Shown piece by piece: positions 21,352-34,509 of a stretch of DNA of 64,000 nt. The notes beneath the pieces were generated by a model that was not told where the DNA came from, did not search any database, and saw only the letters and a list, made by a program, of their open reading frames with translations. Made by a program: the position numbers and the translations under genes. Positions within the stretch are counted from its first letter, which is position 1. Each line of letters starts with the position of its first letter. Source of the stretch: Obelidium mucronatum (taxonomy: Eukaryota; Chytridiomycota; Chytridiomycetes; Chytridiales; Chytriomycetaceae); the NCBI GenBank assembly GCA_025765595.1, contig JAIVFH010000003.1, positions 62,001 to 126,000 on the forward strand, given 5' to 3'.

Positions 21352-24327
21352 ATGGAGATCACCCCACGTCCACACACCTACGGCCTGAGACACGATCAGA
21401 ACAGCCGCGAAAGCGTGCGCATTCTGGTGCAAGAGTAGGTGTCCTTCAATTCTGTCCAACTGTCCTGATCGCGAAATCTGCGCACTTAGAATAAACCCAA
21501 CCCCTTCGAGCAGCACTAACGCGTTGCAGAAGCGCGCCGCCGATCGGCAATTGTCTCTGTCGAAATCAAACTATGCGAATCATCATCTATCCTCTGCTGA
21601 CGGATCTCTTCCCTCGTCAACGCAGTCACTACACTTTACAATACCGCTCAAATCTCAAATCAACAATCCTGCCTTCTTTGGCCAACGTATGGCCATCTTT
21701 GAAGGGCGCCAGAAAAAGGCCAGGTATTTTTCATCTGAGATTACCTTTCGATTTGTTCCTGAAGCTTGTTCCCACCAAGAGAGGCCTTGTTGGATGTTTC
21801 TGATTCCGACGCCGAAATCAAACGAAAACAGTCCGTTGCCGCTGCAGTTGCTCGTCGCTTCAGCAAAATATGTCTTAATGGTGGCAGCAACAACAGCCGA
21901 CGCCAGACAGCCCTAACGTTTTCCAAACCCCACACCAGCGCCTTGGCAGATTCGGCAGATTCGGCGCCTGTCCAGCTACAGGTTCCACCGCCAGCAACTT
22001 ATCCAAAACGACAATCCATCAAACAACTCATGAATACGGATGCCTTTTTGGCCCCAATAGCGGCTACAATGGGACCAAGTCCCACATCTGAGTTCAAAGC
22101 CAAATCGAAAGTCACTCACGAACGAGTTTTAGAATTATGGTCGATTGTCAGAATGCATGTGATTCGGAAACCTCCAGCAATGATACAGCTGCTGCTTGCC
22201 TCGAATGCAGCCGCTCCCTATCCCCTCAGCATTAAACAAGGATTCCAGTTCAAATACCGGCTTCGTACAAAATATCAAATCAAATGCCTAATTATGCATT
22301 CCAGGCTGCCTTGGCACCAGCCTGACTCTATGCTCGATGATCATCCATCCACAACCTTGGCAGCGAATCATGGAACCAGATTGAATGGAGGCGGAGGAAG
22401 TAAAATGCACCTTCACTCCTCGGAACACTCTCTTGAATTTCCTACCAGGAGCTCATTAATTGGAACCTCCAATGCTCAGTTACACTCATCGCACCAGATA
22501 AACCATGGCAGCAAGATTTCAATCTCAGCTTTATCAATGGAAGAGTCGAGTACATCCATCAATCCATTAGAAGACCACTCTCAATCCCACGATAATAATA
22601 CTAAGCATTTGAACTCCTTGAGAGACGATGATGATGTCGAGACAAAGCGAGTGGCGCGGTAATGTACCACCATCAATATCTAACACTCAAACCTGATTCT
22701 TTTTCTTCTTGTTTGTCCGATTCCTTTTTTTAAAGTCTTCTGAAACCATCTACTTTTGTCTGCGCGGATACATCTCGCACCATTCGAATGTGGGACATTA
22801 CACGAAACACTCAATTAAAGCCAAAGTCTATCGTGAAGCTCGATTTGGATGTTTTTGAGTTTGTTTATCTTGCAAAGTTTTCAATGTATGCTTCGTGTTG
22901 TGATACCAAGACTATTCATGTGAGAGTTAAAAAATTGTTTACTTTTTTCTCTATCAACTGACTTTCGAAAAAAAAATCGCCACAGTTCTTTAATCAGAGA
23001 TTCGAACCAGTAGACTCGTTTTATGTAGAGCATTATGTTCAACAGTTGAGTTTTTTACCACCTCTTTGAAACAAGTCAACAAACTGATTTACCGGAACCT
23101 GAAATTCAGCTTAAAATACAATACAAACCTCCACGAACTCATAACAATCGGATCACACGAAGTATATCTTTGGACTTTGGAAAACATATTCGACAGGTAT
23201 ACATACTGTCTTTTTATTTTTCTTTCTTGGAAACTAAAAAACAAAAAAATAAATGTATAGTAAAGGAAATGTTACTGTGAAACCTACAATCAAATACAAA
23301 CTCAACACGAACCTGCCTGCGAATGAATGGATAACGGGTGTCTCTTATGATGAAGAGAGACATCAAATGTATGTTATCGTGAACACGAAAGTTGTGGTAA
23401 AGTAACCCCCCCAAAAAAAAGAAACGAAAATTCACGTAATTCTCTGTGAATTAAAATATTTTATAATTTTTTTGAAGGTGTTTGATTTCCATGACGGAAG
23501 GGAGGTGAATCGATGGCTCAACATATCATACCGCCAAATCAACTGCGTGATCTACTACGAAATGTACGATTACAATATTATCGGGTGTGCGAACGGCGCC
23601 AGTTGAGTTTCATACCAAAGGGCAACTTAAAAGTCTAAAATCTCTTGACACACATAAAAAGTCAAAATAATCAACATGACAAACGCAATGGTTCACGAAT
23701 TCAACAGCCACACACGTCCAATAACATCTCTCGCTATTTATCCGTATGGACCTATTGTCATCTCATGTTCTTTGGATTACTCTGTGCGAATGTATAATCT
23801 CAAAACTTTCAAAGAAGTCTATTGGTTCGTTCTCATATAGTTTCGCTTTTTTTTTATTATCGAATTTGAGTTTGTTGACATACTTACATAATTTAGCTTA
23901 CACTTGAAAGAGAAGCCGACAAGCATGCAGATTATGGATGACCTCCAATTATACATTTCAACATGGGATACTATAATGGTCTGGAGACTTAATCACATAA
24001 ACACGGGATTCTCGACGATTAAGTTTGTACTGTTTTGTTTTTGTTACAGGAACATGGGTAACCTAACAACACCAAAAAAAAAGCACTCGTGTCACTTACC
24101 TCATCAATACAAGACTACCCGGAACACATGGAAATATCCATCAGAGCCATAATAATCCACCTCGAATTCTTGTACGATCTGAAGATGGTGTCATTCGATT
24201 GGTTTCTCCAGTTTCGGGCAAGATTGTCACCACGTCTTTACCGCTTCTTGAAACAGACTGTGTCGAAGCGATAGCTTATTGTGCTAGAATAGGTATTTTT
24301 ACTTTTGATTAAGACTTGGAAGTCGTT

Positions 24328-24371
<44 letters not shown>

Positions 24372-27300
24372 GAAAAGACCGAATGTTCCTGTTGGTAGAA
24401 ACTGGAGAAATTTGGGTAGTCGCTACGAACATAAATCCTTGCGTTGTAGTAGATATTTGGTCTCCTGGCAGAAGCGGTAAGTATTTTCCCCTTAATCAAA
24501 CAATCAACACTCACCGAAAAAAAAACAAAAAAAAAACAGAGGATATCCGATGCATCATCATGTTTGAAGGACAATTCAATCGCTACGAGGAACTACCACC
24601 AAGATACGTTCGAGAGGATGGGTTTGCGTTCTTGATTGCTGGGACATTGAATGGACAGATTCTGTTTTATGGAACTGAAGGACAAATCGTGAATCGTAGT
24701 CAAGTAAAAACAAGAACTCGTACCCTTTTTTTTTGCTGAAAACAAGAACAAACTGCTAAATGAATATCTTTGGTTTTTAGTTGCATTTTGCTGCAGTCAC
24801 ACATTTGATTGCAACGGCGTCAGGGAAACTGGTATCTGGTGGTGAAGGTAAACCGCATCCATTTCCAAAAAAAAAAAAAAAAAAAGCAATTATTAATTAT
24901 GTATAAAATAGATTGTCTTATTTACATATCAAATGTCGAACCTCTCAGTGCACACATGATTACACCCATGATTGTAATCAATTCGAATACCATCCCTCGA
25001 AAGATATCAATTCTTGATAACACAATATGTTGCTCTTCCGATGATCATGTAGTTCGAATGTTTTCCTTCAATTTGGAGACAGGAGGTGGAAATACCAAAA
25101 CACGATAACAAAAAACTCTTGCTTATCAGTCCAAAAAAAACAGCATGGCAACCGATTCCAACTCATAATCGAAGCGACGATCACACTGAAGAAATAACGT
25201 CAATTTGCAATATTGAGTTGCTGGGATTATTTGTAACAGCCAGTCGAGATTCAACCATCCGTATTTGGGATGTTTACAACTCATTGACTCGGTAAAAATT
25301 TAAAGCCATACCATTTTATTTTTTTATTTTTATTTTATTTTATTTTTTTTTTGTGGTTGTTAACCTCCCAAAACCAGAGAGATCAAATTCCACGAACCTT
25401 TAGAATGCCTCTGCGTATCAAACCCCCGCGGCGACCTCCTCATTGGAATCCAAAACCGAATCGACATGATAAAGTTCAACCTCTACCTCCCACCGGGCTA
25501 CATCAAAGCCATCGAAGCCATGACCATCCCCGACGAATACCCCGAGTCCCCGATCCAATTTGACGAAAAGTTTGATTTCTTGATGAATTATATGGCGCAG
25601 CGGCGGTGTCATTATACGAGTGGGATCGACGCGTTTGGATCCGGTAGCAAAACGTTTGAGAATTTTGCAAAGCTGAATTTCATTGGTGCGATTCAACCGG
25701 TTGTGAAATATAAGGAGCAAATCATGCAAAAAATTGAGCAGCAAAAGTTGGCGAGGCTTGTTCCGTTGAATACTGAGGATGCAATGTATCTTCCGATTAT
25801 GGAGAAGTTGAAGACTATTATGGAGCGTAGACAGAAAATGATTGGGATGATGAAGAAACAGGCTGAAAGGGATTACAAGGAAATGGAGAAGAAGGTGAGG
25901 ACACAAAAATATTGATTTAAATTTTTGTAAGTGCGGTTTTAAGAAGACGTCAAAACAGCACAATCTATTACACCAAGAATTCGAAACCTTCTTGAGATAC
26001 AAGCCATACATGGGAGCATTATATCCAATGATGGAGGAAAAGGAGGAACCACCAGCGACAACCCCTGAGCCAGAACTATTACCAGACTACACCATCCACG
26101 AAATCGAAGACTACATCCCACCTGATCCTTTAGCACTCGTTGCTGCAGAAGAGGAATCACCGCCTCCAGAACAAGAAGTCAAACAATTGCTGAAAGGAAT
26201 TGACGAGTTTCATGTGATTGAATCCCCTGATGATCCGATTCTGGCGTATATGGATCCGAGGAGTCCGATTCCAGTTGAAGAGCCAATTGCAGTTCCAGAA
26301 GAGGTATAATAACTAATGAAGCATGTAGTTATTTTTTTGACTTGTCTTCGATTGATTTGATTCATCTTTCAAGATTGCTGTTGCAGAAACAGTCATCACA
26401 GAGAACGTGGCGGATTCGACAGAGCCTCAAAATGCACCTCCAGTTGCTGCAGATTCTACTGGTAAGGTCTTTTTTTTTCAAAAAAAAAACCACTCAGAAA
26501 TTGACATTCAAAAAATGTTTCTCTCTTCTTTTTTTTTTGGTTAGTTGAACCGTCAAAGAAGGAAATGCTTTTACCACCCCCCAAACAAAAAGACGATTCC
26601 CCCAAAATCTACATTGCCCCCGACGGAGAAATCCCCAACTCTGTTCTCGGGAAAACCGTCAAAAACTGGAAAGCCCTACACGCGTGGAACAACATGGTAT
26701 CCGTCTCGCTATTCAAAAAGGGGAGAACAAAAGGAGACGGTGCCGGAGGAAACAAGGATAAGCAAAACACGAGCGAAATCTACAAGGCCAAGCTGAAAAA
26801 AATGATGGAAGAGAAGGAGAAACGGGAGGAAGAGGAGAGAAGGAAGCGGGAAGCTGAAGCTGGGTTTACGGTCCCGGATGAGGAGGTTGTTGTTGTGGAA
26901 GATAAGGGTCCTTTGAATGATGAGGATGAGGATGAGGATGATGGCTTTTCAAAGTCGAAACCGAGGAATCTCATGAAACCACTTAAACCGATGGAGATTC
27001 TTCGGTATCCCAAGTTAATTGATCGTGCTGTTGGGTATTCTTGGTTTCCCGTGGATGAGGTATTAAGTTGTTTTTTTTTGTGAATTCAGTGGTTGGAAAA
27101 AAACATAAAACGTCATGCATCAATCAAAATAGGTCCTTCACCAAAAAACAGCCGACGATTCAGAAACTGGTTTACGAAGATTAAAAGTCGAAAACAATGC
27201 AGACGTTATATTCCCGATCGTCATGGATTGTTTCAAAACACTCACAACATCCAAAGAACGCAAAGAAGCAATACAATATGCAACTTGGATTCTCGAAGAG

Positions 27301-29392
27301 TATGGAATCCGAGACACGACAAGCATGGCCAGAACGTTCATGCGATACCTTCAAAACACTATTTTCATGAAAATCGACAATGAACATGAGATTGAAGTAT
27401 GTGTAAAGTCTCTGTCAGTTTCCATTCTGAAACTATGGTTAACTCTTCTTTTTTTTTTTGTAGTTGATACATTTACTCCTGGAATCATGCACTCTCTTTG
27501 CACAAGCTCAATCTGAATACATGCCTACTCTCTTAATGTTGCTTCTTCATGACAATCAAACGATACGGTAACAAATAATTTACACCTCCACCCAGAAATA
27601 TACTTGATTATCGAACAATAGTACATCTAACAAAACTTCAAAAAAAAAAAAAAAAGAGACAAAGCCAAAGCAGCCATCGGATCAATCGGAGCCAAAGAAA
27701 TACTAACAGCCCACATAATGAAAAAACTAACCGAATGCTACAACAAAGCGCTAGCCCCACCACCACCATCACCATCAACCCACCGACAATCAGTAATCAC
27801 CCACGGATCAAGCACCTTACTAATGGCCACCCCATTAACCCCCTCCAACAAATCAATATCCCACGCATTCCTCCCCGCCGCGACCCAAGACCTGTTCCAA
27901 AACGCAGCCGGCGCCGACTGCAGAAACGCAATCACAGCATTACTTCGGAAAACCTTGAAACACTACTTGATGACGGCGACAACTGATTTCGAGTTGACGT
28001 CTAAATTGAAGGGGTTGAATGATCACGGGTATGAAGACCGGGCTGCTGCGAGGAGGAAGGATGATGATGTGGATGATACGTTGGATCCACAGAAACTGGC
28101 GCCAATGGGTCGAAGGAAGGGGTTTATTCAGCCGCAGACTTTTACTGATAATGGAGAGAAGAAGAAGTCGGGTCCGCTGATTTATACCAGTACGCCAGTG
28201 TTATCTGTAAGTGGCATTTTTTTTTTTGGTCATCATGTTGTTGACGTGCTTGTCTCTTTTTTTGTATGAATATGTAGGAATTACTTACGGTGGAACAAGT
28301 GGAGCCAGTAATGGGGGATCCTATTGCAATTCTTCAAAACCCTAGCCTGAAAGATTTTGTAACAGCCATGCTATTCTATGCCAGATATAATGAGCGACGG
28401 ATGGTAAAAGAGGCAACGGATAAATCATTTAAACTGGAACAAGAACTGCGAATGTTGGAAGAAGCCAGATTGAAACGGGAACACGACGCCAAACTAGCAG
28501 ACTTTTTGAAAACAAAGGAAAGGGAACGGTTACGGAAACTGGAAGAAAGAAAAGCGAAAATGCTTGCGCTGCGGAATAGGGCAAGAGGGGGTGGTGATTT
28601 GCCAAGGATTAAAAAAGGAGGACTTCGCGAACACTTGTTTACTGGATGCACACATCAAAGTCGATGCCATCCTTCACGAGAAACTCTGGATGGACCTCTC
28701 CGTGAGTGAATTTGATTTTTTTTTGCATGTTATATCCAAGCTTACAAACATTTTTTATAACAGCCAAATTCCCACCGTTGCCAACGGGATTCACCACATC
28801 AATGGCGCTTCACTTGGCTACAATGAACAAGTCTATGCCTGTTGAAAACGTTCAGTTGGCACCATTTGATAGCTCTAGCCAACTGGACATTCAAACTCAA
28901 TCAAGCCCATTACCTTTTTCGAGACCGTGGTCGCAATTGAATCGAAAGCCACCAACTTCATCCATTCAAACAGACAAGCTTTATTCAAATAGCCATTATG
29001 ATAGCAGAATTGCAACAGAAGAAGCAGTACAATATCTGCAAACACCTCATTTGTGGGAGGGTGACCAAATGCAAGATGGATTGCGGCAAGTGGCGCGAGA
29101 GCTTGATTATATTAGGAATGGAGACTTGGAAGCCAATCTAGTATCGCAGTCACGTGCTCCCAGTGGCGCACCGTATCGAAAGATGGGAGCTCAGGAGAAT
29201 GCATGGACGGGAGCGCAAAGCAAACGACGCATTGACGAATCAGTCAAGACCAGTCGCAAGTATTTTATCCTAGATTTGGAAGAGGACATTGAGAAGCACA
29301 AGATTAGCGGAATGAAGTCGAAGCCTGGGTCGAGCGACCAGTCGTTGCGAAAAAAGACCAAGAAGAAGAAGAAGAGTAATAAACTTGAGTAA
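21352..29392 (+). CDS. WDR97/WDR87-like ciliary WD40 protein
   Basis: Large gene (roughly 1,900 residues). Exon 1 is 21352-21426 (MEITPRPHTYGLR), joined in phase to 21530. A disordered N-terminus leads into two sets of WD40 blades cut by many 40-90 bp introns. Typical blade ends are TIRMWDITR (about 22780), MYNLKTF (23790) and TASRDSTIRIWD (25240). After the propeller comes FNLYLPPGYIKAIEAM (25470), a sequence style seen after the WD40 region in WDR97/WDR87-type proteins. Then follow acidic linkers, KEKREEEERRKREAE, a helical repeat-like domain (27130-27700), a coiled coil (28400-28590) and a basic tail ending at 29392. Members of this group are axonemal or cilium-associated. Anomaly: the frame appears to shift by one base between 28585 and 28620 (see findings). 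The exact family member is inference. Confidence 0.65.
24331..24370 (+). repeat. Poly-T run, about 40 nt, in an intron
   Basis: Uninterrupted T run inside an intron of the WDR97-like gene; the sense strand carries T. One of three intronic homopolymers of nearly equal length in the window. Confidence 0.8.
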
Positions 29393-29441
29393 ATTTTTTT
29401 TTTGATCCATTTTTCATCCCAACTCAAATTGTTCAAATTGG

Positions 29442-32400
29442 ATGACGCCACCGGATCAGCCAACACTTGGCAACGAGCGGATGCCCGAGTTTGCGGCGCA
29501 CACGAGTGCATTCGCGCGGCTGACGTACGGGTGGCTGAACCCGCTGCTGCGGCTTGGGGCGTCGCGCATCCTGCGGGCGGAAGACCTCTACGCGCTGGAC
29601 GACGCCTTCAGCGCTGCGGCGCTCGGGGCGCGGCTGCAGACGGCGTGGGACGCTTCGCAGCTGTTGTCGTCTTCGAAGAACAACAACAACAACAACAACA
29701 AGACGCCGGCGCGCCGCCTCTTTGGCGCAGCGCTCGCGGCGTTCGGCGGCGACTACGCGCGCGCGGCCGGCTTCATGGCGGCGTACGCGGTGCTGCAGCT
29801 GCTGTCGTCCGTCGTGCTGCTGTTTGTGCTGCGGTGGCTGCAGGCGGGCGCGACCGACGGCGACTTCGTGTGCGGCGCAGGCCTCATTGCCGCACTCTTC
29901 CTCGCCCAGCTGCTCGGCACTCTCGCCTTCAACAGGCACCTCGAGCTGACCACAAAGACCGGCTTCCGCATGCGCACCTCGCTCGTGCAGGCAATCTACA
30001 GGAAGGCCTTTCGCATCTCAAACGAGGCGCGAAAAGAGTTTCCCGTCGGCAGAATCACAAACCTGACTGCCACAGACACAAATCGGATCGACACGAGTCT
30101 GCAATGGAACCACTACATCTGGATGGCTCCCTTCCAGATTCTGGCCAGTGTTGGTCTGTTGCTCTGGATTCTCGGTCCATCAGCCCTTGCTGGATTCGCA
30201 GTTATGGCCGTCTACATCCCCTTTCAGTTCAGAATCATCAAGATTCTCTCTGGTTTCAGAAGAAATGCAAATCGTTTCATGGACAAGAGAGTGAAACTGA
30301 TTCAAGAAGTCTTGCTTGGAATTCGTGTCGTCAAAATCTATGCGTGGGAAGAAAGCTTCAAGAAGGTCATTTCAGATACGAGAGCAGAGGAACTTGAACA
30401 TATTCGTGGTTTTTTGTTTTCCAGATCCATTGTGAATGGTGTCACGCAAGTTGTTCCCACTCTTTGTATGCTCATGAGTTTTATTTGTTATACTTTGCTT
30501 GGCAACAAGTTGGAACCTGCTGTTGTTTTTGCTTCTCTTCAACTTTTTTATACCATTCGTAATCCAATGACTTTTTTGCCGAATATTGTTACTCGTGAGT
30601 ATCGACCGCATTTACCGCCTTTATTTACCGCCGAAGGCGGTTGTGATTCGCTCGTTTCGCCGAAGGCGATGTGGCTCGCCGAAGGCGAGGTTTTCTTTTC
30701 TTTTTTCTACCGCCGAAGGCGGACGTAGCTCGCCGAAGGCGAGGTTTTCTTTTCTTTCCGCCGAAGGCGGGGTTTTCTTTTCTTTTTTCTACCGCCGAAG
30801 GCGAGGTTTTCTTTCTTTTTCTACCGCCGAAGGCGGATGTAGCTCGCCGAAGGCGAGGTTTTCTTTTTTTTTCTACCACCGAAGGCGAGGTTTTCTTTTT
30901 TTTTCTACCGCCGAAGGCGAGGTTTTCTTTTTTTTTTTCTACCGCCGAAGGCGGTGTTTCGTTTAGCTTCGTTTCTTTTCGTTTCGCCAAAGGCGAAATA
31001 TTCTTTTTGATTTCTACCACCTTTCTCTCTCGTTTTTTTCGCCTTCGACAAAGTAAAGTTCTTCTCTCGTCGGTTCCATCCATCTCCAACAAGCTTCTTA
31101 CCAATATTAACAACCAATACTCTATAGAGGGCGTGGATGCTTGGTTTGGTCTAGAAAGAATCGGCCAGTTTCTATTGGCTCCTGAAATGGACGATGAAGC
31201 GATTCGCTTGCCCGTTTCGGAAAACCCAGATGATCCTGCTTTGGAAATCAAGGACGCTACATTTCAATGGATTGTGTCTCCAGAAGATGGCAAGGCTTTT
31301 GTCCTCACGGATGTTACAACCCAACCGCAACAGCAACAACAGCAGCAGCAGCAACAACAACAACAACAACAACAAAAACAACAACATGTCTCGTCCACCA
31401 CCATCGAAATGCAAAAATTAACCCCTGAAGTCCCAAATGCATTTCAACTCTCAAACATGAACCTCAAGATCCCACGAAACAAACTGGTGGCCATTGTTGG
31501 AAAAGTGGGCAGCGGCAAATCCTCTTTACTCAACGCGCTTGTCGGCGAGATGCCCAAACTCTCTGGATCAGTCACATTCCGGGGATCCGTTGGGTACTGC
31601 CAACAACAAGCCTGGATCCAAAACACAACCGTAAAAGAAAACATTCTATTTGGTCTCGACTATGATAAAAAGCGATACAATGATATCGTAAAAGTCTGCT
31701 CCCTGACTCGCGACTTTCAAATCCTTCCCAACGGCGATGAAACCGAAATTGGCGAACGTGGAATCAATTTATCTGGGGGTCAGAAGCAGCGAGTCAGTAT
31801 CGCCAGAGCAGTCTACTATGCTCCGGATATTTTCTTGTTTGACGATATTCTGTCGGCTGTGGATGCTCATGTGGGAAGGGCTCTCTTTGAGGATTGTATC
31901 TTGGGAACACTTGCGGGGAAAACGAGAGTTCTTGTGACGCATCAATTGCATTTTTTGCCGCGTGTTGATATGGTTGTTATGATGGATGAAGGAAAGATTG
32001 TGGGGCAGGGAACTTTTGATGAGCTTGTGGCTTCGAATGATGATTTCCGAAGGTTGATGCAAGAGTTTGGTGGTTCGAAGGATGGTGCAGAAGGGGGAGA
32101 AGAGGCAGAAGTTGCGACTGTGGAGGAAAAGGACGACGGAAAAGACGAAAAGATTAAAGAAGCAGATGGGGAACAGACTGCTGGGGAGGCATCGCATCCA
32201 GCAAATGCGGGCAACATTGATCAATCTGCGGATAAGCTGGCTCCCAAGAAGGGAATCATGATTGTTGAAGAACGCAACGAAGGAGCGGTAGAATTACGCT
32301 TCTACTTGGCGTATTTGAAACTCTGTGGAGGAGTCTTGGCTGTCTCTGTTATTGTAATTGTCATGCTTTTTGCACAAAGTAGTCGAGTCATGACGGATCA

Positions 32401-34200
32401 ATGGCTCACCTATTGGACTCATGGAACGTTTGCGTTGACTCAAGGGCAGTTTATTGGAGTCTTTGTTGGTCTTTGCGTTATGCAAGGGATTATGAATGTT
32501 ACATTTGGACTGGCCATGTCCTACTTTGGTACACTCGGATCCTGGAATATGCACGGACAAGCTCTATCAGGAGTCCTGAGGTCACCTTTGTCCTTCTTTG
32601 ATTCTACCCCTCTTGGGCGAATTACAAGTAGGTAAGAAAGTTTCCGATTTAACCAAACAACCATCATAACCGACTAATGCACAATTTTTAGATTCAGCCG
32701 AGACTTTGACGGAGTTGACAATATGCTTCCACTCTTGCTCTACCAGTTCACCAACACATTTGCGCAAGCATTATCCAACTTTATCCTGATTGCCATCAAC
32801 ATCCCTGCCTTTCTCGCTCCACTCGCCCTCATGATTTTCGTGTATTACAAAATCCAAGTCTACTATCGGTCAACAGCACGTGAACTAAAACGCCTTGATT
32901 CCATCTCCCGATCCCCACTACTCGCAAACGTTTCAGAATCCATCAACGGCTTGGCCACAATCCGAGCATACAATGCGGCGAGTCGATTCCTTGCCAAAAA
33001 CAGTCTCCTCATGGATAACAACAACAGGGCATACTACCCCGCGTTGTTGACGCAACGGTGGATCCAGCTACGCGTTGAAGGTCTGAACGCGTTCTTGGTC
33101 CTCGCAGCTTCAATTCTTGTGGTTGTGTTCAGACACAACTTGAGTCCTGAGATTGCGGGGTTAGTGCTTGTCTATGTGTCGCAAGCGACCACCAACTTGA
33201 CGGCCATGATACGACAGTCTGCGGATGCAGAGTTGAATATGAATGCAGCGGAACGAGTGATTCATTATATTGATGAATTGGAGCCTGAGGCGGCGGAAGT
33301 GGTGCCGGTTTTGGCGTCGACGGGGCAGAAATTGGATCCTGCGTGGCCTAGGGTGGGCGAGATTGTTGTAAAAGATGTTGTGTTGAAGTATCGCCCTGAT
33401 TTACCGCCAGTTCTGCATGGGGTTTGCTTTTCGGTGGAGCCGGGGTCAAAGATTGGGATTGTTGGACGTACTGGTGCTGGAAAGAGTACCATCATGTCGT
33501 GTATTCTACGGCTGTTTGAATTGGAATCAGGATCAATATATATATATGGAGTGGATATCAGGGAGGTTGGGTTACGAGATTTGCGGAGCAGAATTGGGGT
33601 GATTCCACAGGAACCAGTGTTGTTTTCTGGAACCATCAGAACCAATTTGGATCCATTTTCTGAACACTCGGACAATGAGCTTTGGAGTGTGTTGGAACGT
33701 GCAGATTTGAAGACTGTAGTTGCAGCAGCGCAAGGAGGGCTCGACGCGTTGGTGACTGAGAATGGAGAGAATTGGTCGACTGGGCAGAGGCAGTTGATTT
33801 GTTTAAGTCGAGCAATCCTTAAGAATGCCAAGATTATTATGCTGGATGAAGCTACAGCTTCGGTTGATTTGGAGACAGGTTTGTGATCTTCATTTTTATC
33901 TTGTCTATTCGCGTGTACTCACTAATGACAAAAAAAAACACAGACGAGTTCATCCAAAAAGCTATTCGTAAAGACTTTGCAGATGCAACTGTCTTGACAA
34001 TTGCGCACAGACTAAACACGATTGCCGACTATGACAAAATTTTAGTCCTTGGAGCAGGCAAAGTTTTGGAATTTGATTCCCCTTCAGTGTTATTGGATAA
34101 CCAAGAATCACACTTTTTTGGGATGGCGATGGAGACTGGGGCAACGAATTTAGCAATTATTCGCGAATTGGCCAACAGCAACAATAACAAAAGGGTGTGA
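29442..34200 (+). CDS. ABC transporter, ABCC/MRP subfamily (short type)
   Basis: Four exons (29442-30594, 31128-32631, 32692-33878, 33944-34200) join in frame to about 1366 residues. Opens with [18 protein letters not shown], the linker just before TMD1, so no TMD0 is present (short MRP, ABCC4/5-like). NBD1 has GKVGSGKSS (Walker A), NLSGGQKQR (signature) and [11 protein letters not shown] (Walker B, with D where exporters usually have P). NBD2 has GRTGAGKST, the degenerate signature [20 protein letters not shown] and a final [10 protein letters not shown] 17-glutamine run (about 31327-31378) is inserted just before NBD1 strands. Likely effluxes anionic conjugates across the plasma or vacuolar membrane. 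The first 550 bp are very GC-rich. Intron 1 (533 bp) is far longer than its neighbours because of a hairpin repeat array. Confidence 0.92.
29470..29990. other. GC-rich block over the 5' end of the ABCC gene
   Basis: Codon third positions are almost all G or C up to about 30000, then composition falls to the local average within the same exon. Equivalent blocks cover 9720-10190 (DHX34), 15650-16030 (small gene), 20700-21290 (SIN1), 51740-52290 (TERT) and 57960-58500 (NUP153-like). Confidence 0.75.
30629..30996 (+). repeat. Array of CGCCGAAGGCG hairpin repeats in ABCC intron 1
   Basis: Eleven exact copies of CGCCGAAGGCG (four-base stem CGCC/GGCG around GAA) start at 30629, 30658, 30677, 30711, 30731, 30759, 30793, 30825, 30845, 30909 and 30943. 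Two degenerate copies lie near 30877 and 30986. Spacers are T-rich (TTTTCTTTTCTTTTTTCTAC) and partly conserved, giving a loose unit of about 33-40 bp. The array lies entirely within the 30595-31127 intron. Confidence 0.9.
31327..31378 (+). repeat. CAG/CAA (polyglutamine) tract in ABCC
   Basis: Mixed CAA and CAG codons encode about 17 glutamines ahead of NBD1. Interruption by CAA suggests some stability. The frame is kept on both sides. Confidence 0.85.
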
Positions 34201-34509
34201 ATGATTCATCAACGTGGATTGAAGACTATGACGATAGATTTATATTTGAATGAAAATAGAGGCGCCATTTATTTTTTTGACGTCCTGTTGTTTCACGAGA
34301 CGTTTTTTTTTTGCTTGCAGTAGAAAAAGAGGCCGTTGACGAAAGGAAGAATGATCCAATTCACTCTTAACCAATTTGATTGGGCTTTTAGAGAGGCATG
34401 AAGCCAGAGACAGAGAGAGAACCTGCAACATCTTTGGCAACAGCACCCCATGATGATGCGGCTGCTGGCTTCTGACTGGCTAAACTTAGTATTTTTATTT
34501 CACACAATG
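34201..34509. other. Convergent 3' intergenic region
   Basis: About 309 bp between the ends of the ABCC gene (plus) and the GPI-type protein gene (minus). A/T-rich with a short T run. No gene, repeat or RNA identified. Confidence 0.5.

Noticed and set aside
24305..24574. Poly-Phe and poly-Lys ORFs
   Set aside because: Artefacts of the 40-nt homopolymer inside an intron.
30671..31127. Open frame through the ABCC intron ([11 protein letters not shown] type sequence)
   Set aside because: Splicing 30594 to 31128 joins PNIVT to [12 protein letters not shown], the expected MRP sequence. The intron translation is low complexity made by the hairpin repeat.
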